NCBI GenBank assembly: GCA_021613335.1
Contig: JAJTWR010000113.1
Span: 1,893,501 to 1,957,500, forward strand
DNA length: 64,000 nt
Reading direction: 5' to 3'
Source: Whitmania pigra
Taxonomy: Eukaryota; Annelida; Clitellata; Hirudinida; Haemopidae
Shown here: in pieces, positions 1-12,600 of the stretch
Numbering within the stretch: position 1 is the stretch's first letter
Layout of the letters: each line of letters begins with the position of its first letter
The notes under the pieces: model-generated
Databases searched by the model: none
The model's input: only the letters and a program-made list of their open reading frames with translations
What the model was told of the DNA's origin: nothing
Made by a program: the position numbers and the translations under genes

Positions 1-493
1 ATTACCAGGGCAAGAATAATTAGTCTTAGTGACAAATTTTCTTAAGCTTCACGTTTGCCATCATCGTTCGTTCTCTTGAAGAGTATGAATGACCAAGCAA
101 TAAAGTTTTAGTAAGTCAAAGCATAATAAAGCAGGCTTCAACAATCAGGAAATGCCCTCCCCAAGCTGACGAGCTCTTTATCTTTTTCACGTAAAAATTA
201 TGCTTACATTTCGATTTATTTACTTTCACGCATCTTTACGACTGAGAATACGACAAGAACAAAATTTAAATCAAGACTGAATCAACTTTGGTAGCTTTTT
301 GGACTCCTAAAAGAATCTGCCAATCACCCGTCAAGGACCACTTAATGTAATTTTCGAAACAATTTGTTGGAGACAAACATTTAATTTAGAAATTTTATTA
401 ATTTGTCAAACAACGAATTTTTGTGACAGATTCGTTTATGCGAGAAGAGGTCTCTGTAGACATCTTGTCCTCTTGACTTCGGGACTTGTGTCA
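1..493. other. no gene seen; downstream flank of zinc-finger gene
   Basis: AT-rich sequence downstream of the stop of the minus-strand zinc-finger gene. I see no coding exon, RNA gene or recognisable repeat. Minus-strand polyadenylation-like hexamers occur (for example TTTATT on the plus strand near 215), but none is convincing enough to assign. Confidence 0.4.
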
Positions 494-2175
494 TCAAAGG
501 CGGATTCTATAAATCCATCTTCTCTCATATTTCCAGTCTCTCTTCTTTGTAGCTCTTGATTCAGTCAACTGGAGTCTCCTCTCTCTCCTTTTGTCCCTTT
601 TCTCAGCACTTTGAGAAGGAGTCTGAGGCAGAAGAACTTCAACGGGGCATTCCCCATACTTGTGGAACAAGTCACACGTGCGACAGGCATGTCTAAGCTG
701 CACATGATCTTCCAGATCGTCTCTCCTCACAGTTCTATACCGGCAATTGGCACAATGCCATTCTCCATTCACACACAGCCCTGTCATTGGGAAATACAAA
801 ATACCAGTGTTGAAAGTGCATTTTGGATCAATTCACACAGAATTAAAACAGTTTTATAAATATACAAATGCCTACTATGAACTCTGGCGTGTTCATGCTG
901 ATTCAAAGCACCAATTGAGTAGAAAGGGACACCACATTTAAGACATTGAAAGCCTATCGAAGCTTTGTCTCGTTTGAAGAGAATAGACTCATTGAGTTCC
1001 TAAATTAGATAGTAAATCATTGAACATCATTTTAATGACCTCATAAACACTCATTTACTTAATTTGATATTAATAAATAGAAGAAAATTAGAGAATTTTG
1101 ACTTTGAGCTTAATCAAAAAGATTAGCAATATGCTTTGCATATTTAAACTAACTTATAATTTGAAATTATTCATTTGAATATAAGTCAACAGAACATTAA
1201 TTTAAAATATATACAATAATGTAAGGAAAGAAGGTCATACCTAAATACTAGAATAATTTAAATTCAAGCAATTGAATTAGAAATGCTTTTTAAAGTTATT
1301 AATCAAAATTTTACTTTATAATTTCAATATAAGGGAAAATTTTGAATTTAAGCAATTAGAAACTTTTGAACAGTTAGTAGTACATTGCACACTAATTTTA
1401 TAATTACAATGTAAAGGTACTAGTTAAATGAGTGAATCTGCAGAAGTGCCAAAACTCATTTTAAACCAATTTATAAATGCATTTAATGGAATAAATGAGT
1501 TAAATAAGTGAATTTGCAAAAGTGCCAAAACACATTTTAAACCAACTTACAAATGCAATTAATGGAGTAAATGCATGCTTTTGAATTCAAGCAATTACTA
1601 TGAAAATGCATTAAATTGCAGATACATTAGAAAAAAGTATACCTTTTTATAATAATTTGTTGTTCTAGATGTAGCTAAAAGATAATTATACAATTGAATT
1701 CAGGCAATTAAAAGCTCCGGAAAAGACATAATATCAGACAAAAACCATACAGAAGTTATATTTTGCAATTTTTCAACTTAGGCATAAAATGCAATTATGC
1801 ACATAAGTAAACCTCTTATAATGTTAATAATGTGATTAACGTAGCGAATTAAAACAAATGTATCATCATCAAATTAAAGTTAAACAGTACCATCCCGACA
1901 ACTTCAAATCTGCGACCCAAATGGCTGAGAGGGCCTTTTCCGGCCAGGACGACGTTGCCGATTTCTCGTTTGCCTTTTGAGGCCAAATACCCAATTTTTT
2001 TCTGAATGTACAAAACGTGCTTATAAATTCTCAGCTAAAACATTTTAAAATTAATTTCAAATTAAAAAATTTAATTCGCCAAGCAATTATTATCAATTTT
2101 GACAGATTGTTTCGATTATATAAATGCAAGTCCTTCAAGGGCAAGCCGTCCCCGCCTCACCCCAACGCCAAACAT
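494..2175 (-). CDS. small two-finger C2H2 zinc-finger protein (4 exons)
   Basis: Four exons join in phase: 2161-2175 (start MFGVG, donor GTGAGG), 1891-2001, 876-999 and 494-780, giving 537 nt and about 178 residues. Seen: one C2H2 finger on exon 3 (CLKC, 12 residues, H, 5 residues, H) and one on exon 4 (CANC, 12 residues, H, 4 residues, H), followed by a further CRTC and a Cys, then a strongly basic Arg/Lys tail (KRDKRRERR). The spacing fits zinc-binding fingers, so nucleic-acid binding in the nucleus is inferred. I do not recognise the family. The first exon is only 15 nt and is the weakest part; it rests on its ATG, a good donor and matching phase 0. The last two exons are firm. The gene lies head-to-head with the thrombospondin-repeat gene, 1.4 kb away. 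Confidence 0.6.
1422..1574. repeat. tandem duplication, about 77 bp x 2
   Basis: Two adjacent, slightly diverged copies of one unit, each beginning AGTTAAAT and containing AAGTGCCAAAAC. They sit in an intron of the zinc-finger gene. Confidence 0.75.
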
Positions 2176-3541
2176 TTTTCAGCTCAATATGCAAATAGCA
2201 AAAAAATGTCTTTCACATGAGATGTATCGACCGTAATGATAATTCACACTATGTCAAAATCAAATCTCTTCATTACTTTACACTAATTCCATTACTGTTA
2301 CTTTAATCTTATAAATAATTGCCTTGTTTTCTTTTCGATTTTAAGCGAATATTTACAGGAAAAGACCCAGAATAGTATCAGGCACCAATTCAAGCAATTA
2401 AAAATTTAAATATAATTTAAATCATTTTATTTAAAAATACAACTGAGTGTCTAATTAAAAGTTTAAAAATATTGCTTAACTGTAAAAGAAAGTTTTGTTA
2501 TCGATAGCCACTTCCATCGTCAAGATAATACACATCAAAGTATTGGATCAAAAATATTTTATTCTTTACCGATAGATTATTTTAAAAATTTTTATTTTCT
2601 TAAGAAAGTTTGATATTAGGATTTTTACACCACATCGATATTTTATGATGATGTATATGTAACATGTACATTTGAAACCATTTGTGCAATGTTATTATTA
2701 CAATAATTCAAACTGTGCTGTAACTGTTTATGATTCATTTGTTTAGCAATCTGGAAAATTGAACAATTGAAAGAGAATCGACAGTAAAGTAAATATATCT
2801 TTGAAAGTTTAGATTTTGATGAAGCTTTGCAGGACGTATGATCGTATGATGAATTCTCATTCGATCTGACATTTTATCACATCATCAATTTATAATTATC
2901 GTTCATCAATAAGCACTCTTTAAGCCCACGTTTTTGGTCGTAAAATAAGCGCTGGATTGTATCTCCATGAAACTCCAGTTTCATTGAAACGTATGCCGAT
3001 GTTTATCTAAATTTTACTTCATTCGTAGTTGTCCAGAGGCGGTATATTTTTGGCTTAAGTTAAGCCTGCTCATCAACTGGCAGAGTTTCCGTTCCCTATC
3101 TGTATTTCCCTGTCACTGAATTTTGCTGAAAAATTCTCTCAGAATACTGAAACATCATGCATGAATACCTCGGAATGCATAATTGTTTATTATCTTTTAA
3201 GTGATAAATTTCGATATTTAGAAAATGTGCGTCGACTTGCGTCGGCATTATTGAATTTGTGTTCACTTAAAACTTTGCATCCTAATCGTATTTGTATCCT
3301 AATCATACCATTGCCATAAACCTAAACTATAACCACTGCATCTAAATGAATTCAACCTTGAATATGTTTGAATTGCAATTTTTTCAACCGTCTTAAAACG
3401 AAAAAAATGCCCTACAGGTTAACCTTATCCTGAATGGCCAGCCATACATGAAGCGTCAAAAGCGTCAGATCGACCTTTCAATGACAGAAAATCCTGACAT
3501 TTCTAGCTCTGAATGAATGACTTTGGGGTTGAAAGAAAGGG
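2176..3541. other. intergenic region between divergent genes
   Basis: About 1.4 kb between the start of the minus-strand zinc-finger gene and the core promoter of the plus-strand thrombospondin-repeat gene. It is AT-rich, and I found no further zinc-finger exon or repeat in it. Confidence 0.4.
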
Positions 3542-3573
3542 TATATAATCCCCATTTCAGCGTAGCTTTTCAG
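3542..3573 (+). promoter_or_regulatory. core promoter: TATA box plus initiator
   Basis: TATATAAT starts at 3542 and an initiator-like TTTCAGTC has its A at 3572, the canonical 30-base spacing. Downstream a short leader ends at a splice donor (GTTAGT at 3607), and the next exon (from 3683) carries the start codon at 3694. This strongly suggests a focused promoter for the secreted thrombospondin-repeat protein. Confidence 0.7.
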
Positions 3574-3693
3574 TCCATCCCAAGTTCTCTGAGCTTCAGG
3601 AAATGGGTTAGTGTGATTTATTTAGCTTTTAATTAAAAAAAATTCTTTAATTTTAATAATAAAAATTAAATTTCGTTTTTAGATCCAAACATT

Positions 3694-6600
3694 ATGAAGC
3701 TCATATTCCTGGCTATGCTAGGTAATTTGCAATTTTATTACATTTACATGCCTATAATATCGATATTATGTCATATTTCTTTATTTGAAAATGATTTTAC
3801 TGCACCTTTGAGGATGATCGTTTTGGTCAATGCCACTGTGAATTTATGTTTAAATATTTTATTTTAAGTAGAAATATTTATAATTTAATCAATAATTACA
3901 TTTTAAATACTTTGTTGAACTTTTTAAGGTGCCCTGACACTGGCAGCTCCGCAAGGTAAATTTACTTGTTGCCAAACATATTATTGTTAAATTTTGACTG
4001 ATGGTCTTTTAAGAAAAATACAGTAACTAAATTTTTTTATGACAGACGACTACGACTACGACTATGAAGAGGAAGAACCAGATTATCCTGAACCGCCAAA
4101 GTACCCTGAACCTCCAAAGTACCCTGAACCTCCAAAGTACCCTGAACCTCCAAAGAACCCTGAACCTCCAAAGTACCCTGAACCTCCAAAGTACCCTGAA
4201 CCTCCAAAGTACCCTGAACCTCCAAAGTACCCTGAACCTCCAAAGTACCCTGAACCGCCAAAGTACCCTGAACCTCCAAAGTACCCTGAACCTCCAAAAT
4301 ATCCGACATCATCAAAGCAACCTGATTATCCTGAATCTCCAAAATATCCAGCACCTTCAAAACAATCTCAGCTCCCAAAATATCCTGAGCCGCCTAAATA
4401 TGCTGAGCCCACTAAGGATTACCCTGCCCCTTCTACCGATTACTCTCCGCTTTCTTATCCTGAAAGTGAAGAAGAAGATTATCCAGAAGAACTAAAGCCT
4501 TCTCCCCCTGCTTATCCAAACCCCCCTAAATACCCAGAATCTCCAAAATATCCAGCATCTACTGAAAAACCACACTACCCTGATAAAGATGCTGGTAAAA
4601 CTTATCCAACTCCCAAAAGCTACGAAACTCCACCGACTTACAAGCATCTTCCCACCACTTATCCTGCTGTGAGTGCTTCAATCTCTCGCCAATAAATGCT
4701 CAACAAATAATTTTACTTTAATGCTTTCAGGTGACAAAGGCTAAGTTTTCCTGGACTGCTTGGTCTAAATGGGCTGAATGTTCCGTTACTTGTGGCACAG
4801 GTATCAAAAAGAGGACAAGGACTTGCATGCCTGGTGACAAAAATGCGATTGAAGAGTCTAGACCTGGAAGGTGAGCAGTAGAAATTTGATTATTTAAAAC
4901 TTTTGCAATTAATTATTAATACATTAAGTATGCTTCCATAATTTATATCTGTGTAATTCGTAATTTTTATATCCATAATTTGATATTAATAATAAAATTT
5001 ACCAACAGAAACTACGACAATCAATACGCGTGCGATGCAATTTGTCATTTAGATTTTGTAACCTTTAATACAGATATGCGAGAAGCTTATATCCTGAAGC
5101 CCCATCTAAAAAAGGAAGGTATGTTTTTGAAACATCATTTCAAATTTTAAATAGATTGCTGATTCGGTTTCATCTCTCCTTTCAGTTCTGCCGAGTATTT
5201 CTTCGAAGATCATTCTGGATCCAATTACCAGGGCGACACTTTCATTTCCGGAGATGCTGGCCTTGAAAACGAAGGAGGTCTCTACCCCAGTGAGACATAT
5301 GCCCCTCTGTCAGAATGTGATGGTGATTCCGTTCAAATTGAAGCTTGTTCTGGAGTTCCATGCCGTGAGTACAAAGTAGCCTTTTAAGTGAAATAATTTT
5401 AATTAGAATACCACAAATAAAATTTAAAATAAATGCACTTTAACAGCCGTCAATGGTGGTTGGTCCAAGTGGGGAGTATGGTCACTTTGTAGCGCAACTT
5501 GTGGCGATGGAGGATTGCAGAGCAGAACCAGAGAATGCAGCAAACCAACCCCCGCAAATGGTGGAAAGCTGTGCCAAGGAGTTTACGAACAGACCAATAT
5601 GTGCAGTCATCCTCGACCTTGTCGTACGTATTAGCATTTTGTAGGTATTGTATGTATTGCATATATTGCTCTCTTCGATCTTTGAAGATTGGACATCACA
5701 ATTCATACAATCACAATTAATTCATAGATTTGCATAGCTTTAAAAACTTTAGTCAAATAAACTTTCATTTGTTCTAAAAATGTACGTCAAATAAGAATGA
5801 ATTGTTGCAGCTGTTGATGGTAACTGGAACTCGTGGACTGAATGGTGCAGATGTAGCGTCAGTTGCGGATTCGGAGGAGTTCAAACAAGAGGAAGAAATT
5901 GTTCCAACCCTGCCAATGAATTTGGAGGTCGTCCTTGTTATGGGGCTGCACTTGAAACCAGAGGATGCTGCGAAGGACCATGCCGTTAGTCGCATATTAA
6001 CGTCTTAATAATGCGATAATGGTTAATGTCACGTGAAAAGTGATTTTATCAAAAACAATGTATGGGCTCTTAAATGAGAAAGTTTAATTTAATTTTATAT
6101 AATGTAGCGATTGTGGCTAGTATCGATTATTTTATTGATTAAATAATCTATTCATAAAATAATTACAAATAAAGCCGTTAACGGCAAGTGGAGTAGATGG
6201 TCGGAATGGTCAGCCCCTGAAAAGACGTGCGGATCTGAAGGTCAAGTCACGAGGTCAAGAAAATGTGACAACCCAGCACCTTCCGATGGAGGTGAACCAT
6301 GTCAAGGCAAGGACGTTCAGTCAAAGCCGAGTGTTCTCCCGCCATGTCGTAAGTGGACTTATTTGTAATATATAATTATTATTAATTATTATTAAATATA
6401 ATTAATTATATTGAACTATATTTCAAGCGCATGGAATGACTCAGATACAGATTCCAAATTGAAGTATAAATTAAAAATTAAGTTGTAATTAAAATATTAA
6501 AATAGAACATAAATTTTTGATAATAATAGAAATGTTATAAAGAAGTCAAATGGCTTGTTATGAAATTTCTGATAAACATTCCACTAATTGCAATTGCGTC

Positions 6601-9600
6601 AGAGGCGCTTCTTGAAATAATTTATACAGTGGCAGTTCAGGCTGGGTTTCGAACACGACACATTACGACCGTTGTCATTACCGCAGTATGCTGGCACGTA
6701 TAACCATTCGGCCAACCTGCACACTAATTTAAAATTGTTTTTTTACCAAGAGCAAGTGTTTAAATAAAAATTTAACTAAACAAGTAGTTTGCTAAAATTT
6801 AGGTTTTCAGTTCCATTTATATTAAAATTATATTTCATATGTTGAAACAGTTTGAAAATGTTCAAATTATTAATATTAGTAATTACTAACTACTAATGAC
6901 TAAATTTCAAAGCTATCGATGGTTGCTGGGGAGCATGGGGTGATTGGTCCAAGAGCAGTGCCTCTTGTGGCGAGGAAGGATTTCAGACGAGGTCGAGGGC
7001 TTGCGACGATCCTGCACCTCAGTACGACGGAAAAAACTGCATTGGTGATCCGATGGAAGTTCAAGTTGTCAAAGCAAAACCGTGCCGTTAGTTGAATCTC
7101 TTAATCTATTTTATTTCTAATTGTTGGTAGTTCTTCGAAGCATTATATTCGAGTTAAACTATTTATCTTTCCTAGTTATCATAATTATTTAAGGTTATTT
7201 AGGATTTTTTAATTTCAAATTTTGCAGCAAAGCCGTTACAAATTATTTTATTTGAAATAGTTATTTTAAATTGGCTCTTAATAAAGTTATAATGCATTAA
7301 ATATTTGCTTTAAGATTAAATATTTATTTAGCTGTCGATGGTGGCTGGAGTAAGTGGTACGAATGGTCCAAGTGCAGTGCCTCTTGTGGATTCGGGGGTA
7401 CTCAAGTCCAGCGAAGGAAGTGTGATCATCCAACACCAGCTTATGAGGGAAGGCCTTGCGAAGGTGCCTCAGGAAATAAAAGATCATGCTTCTTAAGCTT
7501 CTGTCGTAAGTTTTATATATTTTTTTCATTATTTTTTGTCATGAAAATTAAATTAATGCGACATGATATTAATTTTAATAATGTGATAATTCACACTAGA
7601 TTTTAAATTAATTAATTATTATTTTATCTAAATACTTAAGCTTCAATATTTTTATAAATACCAACTACTACCGTAGTTATACAAATGTAGTTTTGTGTTA
7701 TTTATTTGAAAAATATTTTTTTATTACTTAAAGCTGTTGATGGAAATTGGGGTCCTTGGTCAGTGTGGTCGTTTGGAAATGCCACTTGTGGTTTTGGGGG
7801 AACCAAGTCGAGAGTGAGGGATTGTGATAGTCCATCTCCTCTTTACGGAGGCAAAGGCTGTGATGGGGACGCCATTGAACATAACGAAGTTGAATTGTCA
7901 CCATGTGGTTCGAATTTGCTGTTTGCTTAAAATTATGAGTCATTTATATTGTCGTTATTACGTACGTATAATTATGATATGGTGTGTCGTTAGTTTAATC
8001 TAAATTTTCAAAGTTTTCCAATTGAAATTGCGACTAATAAAAAAATATTGATTACTGCAAAATGCAGCATCATTTGTGAATTGTTATTTATTCTTTAGCC
8101 GTTCACGGAGGATGGACAGCCTGGAACGAATGGTCGAAACCATCCGAGACATGCGGAGAAAAGGGTGGTTTGTCGGTGAGATCGAGAGAATGTTCAAACC
8201 CAACACCAGCCTTTGGTGGAGCTAATTGCAAGGGAAGCAGTTTTGAAACCAGAGTAGATAGACTCCCCCAATGTCGTGAGTAGAATTTGAGTTTATCGCT
8301 TGTATATATGTTTGTATTTATAGTATTATCTTATGAGTAATGTCATTATTTAGATATTAATGCTCAGAAGTCAATTATATAAAACGATTACTAGAGCATC
8401 ACAACAAATGGTTGAAAATAAAACTGGGATTTAGAAATGGCTTATTTATTTAGTTGAGAATTGATCGCAATAAAAACACAAATTACATTTTGGCGCAACT
8501 ACTCAGCAATCTGCGGAGGATGGTCAGTTTGGAGCGAATGGTCGGAATGCAGTGTAACTTGTGGACTGAATGGAGTGACATCGAGACTAAGGTCGTGTGA
8601 CAATCCTGCTCCAGTCAATGGCGGTGATGCTTGCGAGGGCGAAGCTTCTCAAAGCAAAGACTGTTCAGCAGCTCCATGCCGTTAGTTTGAAAGTTTAATT
8701 CAATATTTTCAACTCACGGTATTTTTCTGAAATTATAAATTACATTCTAAAAATAATTAATTTAATTAAACCTTAATTTAGTTTTTTGTCTGCAAAAATA
8801 TTTTCACGAGCATTACTGTTGAATCTTAAGACCCATTTTAATATTTATTATTTTCACCCTTTTCCAGCGATATGCGGGGGATGGAGTACTTGGTCAGAAT
8901 GGTCGAGTTGCAGCGCCAGTTGCGGACAAGGGGGTTTGGTCGCCAGGAAACGATTCTGCGACAGTCCAGCACCAGAACATGGAGGATCTACGTGTGAAGG
9001 AGAAGCGGCAGAGTCCAGAAGCTGCACAGGATCTCCATGTCGTTAGTGAATTATGTTTAGTACTTATTTAAATCAGTTGTTATTTTATGTAAAAATTTAT
9101 TTACTTATATCATAATTTATTAACTTATACAATAATTTATTAAGTCGTTAATTTAATAATTTATATAATATATAACTGTTTATAATAATTTATATAATAA
9201 CTTGTTAAGTTCAGACACTTGTTCGAATGCACAGACGTAATTGTAACTTCATTTAGAGGCGCTTCTTGTAACCATTTGTATAGCTCCTTCCCAAGAGCAT
9301 GGCGGCAGTGCAGGCTGGATTTCGAACATGAAACATTACTACTATTGCCATTACCACCGCATGCTGGCACGTAACACATTCGGTTAACCCGCGCTACATA
9401 ATAGTATAATTAAACCTTAATCTCTTCATTCTATAGCCGTGGATGGTTTTTGGGGTAACTGGGGAGGATGGGCTAAGCCATCAACAACCTGTGGTGATGG
9501 CTTGTATCCGAGTAGGTCAAGGACATGTAACAACCCTGCACCATCATATGGAGGAAGGTTTTGTAAAGGGCCTGCTGTAAGTTACAAGAACGTCACAGTT

Positions 9601-12600
9601 AGACCCTGTCGTAAGTTGAATTTACTTTTTCAATTGATTCATTAAATACTAATTTGTAAATGCTGCAAATATTTATTAATAATAATAACAAAATAGTAAA
9701 GATCTTTCATAATTTAGCTCTTCATTGAATTAATGGCACCGAATAAATAAAATCACATTTCTAAACAGTTTTAATAAAATCTTTGTCAGTTTTTTAATAT
9801 AAATTTATTAGTGAAAGTGTTTGTAAACTGATTAAAATGAATAAATAAATTTAAGAAGTTTGTCTTCACTCCATTCAGCTGTCAACGGAGGATGGACTGC
9901 CTGGTCAGACTGGTCGGCCCCATCGCACTCCTGTGGAGCAGAATCAACAAGTTCAAGATCGAAAACTTGCTCTCATCCAGTTCCCGCCTATTCTGGAAAG
10001 CCATGTGCAGGACCAGACACCGAAACCAGAAGTGCTTCGGTGCCGCCATGTCGTTAGTTTCGTTGTGTTTTTTCCAAATGGATTCATTTTGAATCAATAA
10101 AATACTGGTTTTTTTTTGTTAATTTTTAAACTGTGGCGTGTAATTTATTTTTTAGCCTTGATTTATATTTGTTAACTTTGTTTTCGTGAATAATTGTAGA
10201 AATTTTTAGTAAAGTTGAAATTTAAATGCTGACATTATATTTCAGTAAGTACTTGTTTGGGTTACTTAATAAATTAAAAGTAAATTGTTTTTATTATTTA
10301 AGTATAATGTTATTATGTTTGTGTGATGCAAAGAAACAATTAATAATGTTAATATTTATAATTGCAAATATTAAACCACACAAAGCCAACCCCTAACACC
10401 AGATATTTCATTACAGCCATAAATGGAGCTTGGGGAGAATGGTCAGAATATTCGTCATGCAGTGTCACGTGCGGAGAGGGTGGAATTCAGTACAGAAGGA
10501 GAACCTGTGACAATCCATCGCCCTCTTTTGAAGGACGGTATTGCCCAGGTAAATCCTCTGAAGTCAATGCTTGTGCCGGTCCTTCCTGCGGTGAGTTGTT
10601 GTCACTTTTATAAATTTAATTTCACAAAATGTCGGAATTCGTTTCGTCATCTAAATCGTAATTTTATCATTCTGCAATTAAATCTTATTTATTATTAATC
10701 TTTCATTATAGAATGTACGGTATTCAAAATTTATGTCATTTTTATCTAAACGACAAATAATTAAGTAAGGCTATATTATCAGACCTCAATTTATTCCAAT
10801 AAAAGTTAAGTTATGAAATGAACTCTCAACCATATTCGATGGCGGACAATTACATCCTCAAATGCATTAACAGCCGTCGACGGAAGTTGGGGCAAATGGT
10901 CTTCCTGGTCTGAGCCCTCAGCGACGTGTGGTCCTGATGTCCAAGTAACCAGAACAAGGAACTGTGACAGTCCTGCTCCTTACAGTGGTGGAAAGGAATG
11001 CGAAGGAGAATCATCAAGTTCTAAGAACCTTCTCCTGCACCTGTGTCGTAAGTTGAACTGTTACGTTATCGCTGTAATAGAATAACGTTAATGTGATATT
11101 TTATCTTAGTAAAGTTATTAATTAAAAATATTTCCTCGTGTAATATTACTCTTTTTCAAAATTTCTTTCTTCCAGCAATTAACGGTCAATGGACTGAATG
11201 GGCCGAGTGGTCGTTGTGCAGCGTGAAATGTGGAGATGGTGGAGTGGCCACGAGAAGCAGATGTTGTGCCAATCCAGAACCACAATACGACGGAAGAAAT
11301 TGCGACGGTGGTGCCACTGATACCAAAACATGCTCTGGACCCCCGTGTGGTTGGCAATGATTTGAAATGAGAAATTATTCCACTTTTAATACAAAATATC
11401 ATAATAATTGTATTACATAGAGTAGTTATAAACGTCTGCTTTAGCAAAAACAAAACAAATGTTAATCATTAAAACAACATCAGGTGTCGATGGCGGGTGG
11501 ACTGAGTGGTCCTCGTGGTCCAGGTGTAGCGTCACCTGTGGAGAAGGAGGAATCGTATCCAGGACAAGAACTTGCACTCAGCCATCGCCAAACTTTGGGG
11601 GAAAAAATTGCCAGGGTCCTTCAACCGAACATGTACCTGGATTGGCACCTCCCTGTGGTAACTTTAAGCTTTTGTTGCAGGAAATAATTAATTGAGTTAC
11701 TCGTCATTGTAGTTTTATGTTTCTAATTGTTTATTTAATTGAGCTTAATAAGTATTAACAGCATCAGCTAAATAATAATGTTAACTCAATAGACCGTTCT
11801 TGCTCCATAGTCTTAAGACATGACTTAAGCTGCTTCTTGTCGTTAATCAGCCGTTGACGGAGGTTGGGGTCAGTGGGAGAGATGGTCATCATGCAGCCTT
11901 ACTTGTGGAATCGGAGGAACCGTTTCCAGGAGTCGTGCTTGTGAAAGTCCCAGTCCTTCAAATGGCGGTAAAGAATGTCTTGGGAAGAAGACTGAATCAG
12001 ACGAGTGCTACGTCATTCCATGCCGTGAGATTTAGTCATAATTATTGTATTTCTTTCGATATTTTTAAGTGAACTCGCTTTGTTTCTTTTGGTAATGGCT
12101 GAAATAGATTATTGCAAAAAAAAAATAGTTTACAGCCGTTAATGTTAACTAATAAACTGATCAAATGAATTCTGCAGCCGTTGACGGAGGGTGGAGCGAT
12201 TGGTCGGCCTGGTCCACGCCAACAGTCCTTTATGGGGAAACGTACATTCAGAGGACAAGACTTTGTGACCAGCCACAACCACAATTTGGAGGCAAACCAT
12301 GCGTGGGTGACAGCGTTGAGACAAAGAAAGTACAGCTCCCTACTGCGCGTAAGTAAGACAAACTTTGTCTCACTCAAAACTCTGAAACTTCTTTTTTCTT
12401 TGTATCAATTATTGATTTTTAAATAATTCAATTTAAATAATTAATTGTTTCTTAATTGTGCAATATTTTATTAATTAACAACAATAATAATATTAATAAA
12501 GCCGTCGATGGGGGATGGAGTAGTTGGTCCACTTGGGGTCAGCCATCGGCCAGCTGTGGACCAGGTATAGTTTCAAGGACAAGGAAATGTGACAACCCTG

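Noticed and set aside
4037..4378. Minus-strand frame of repeated EVQGTL units
   Set aside because: It is the antisense reading of the PEPPKY minisatellite. The plus strand has signal peptide, splice sites and phase agreement.
5009..5118. Longer version of TSP1 gene exon 5 starting after the AACAG at 5008
   Set aside because: It leaves phase 1 at 5118, while the next exon needs phase 2. The acceptor at 5073 gives a consistent frame.
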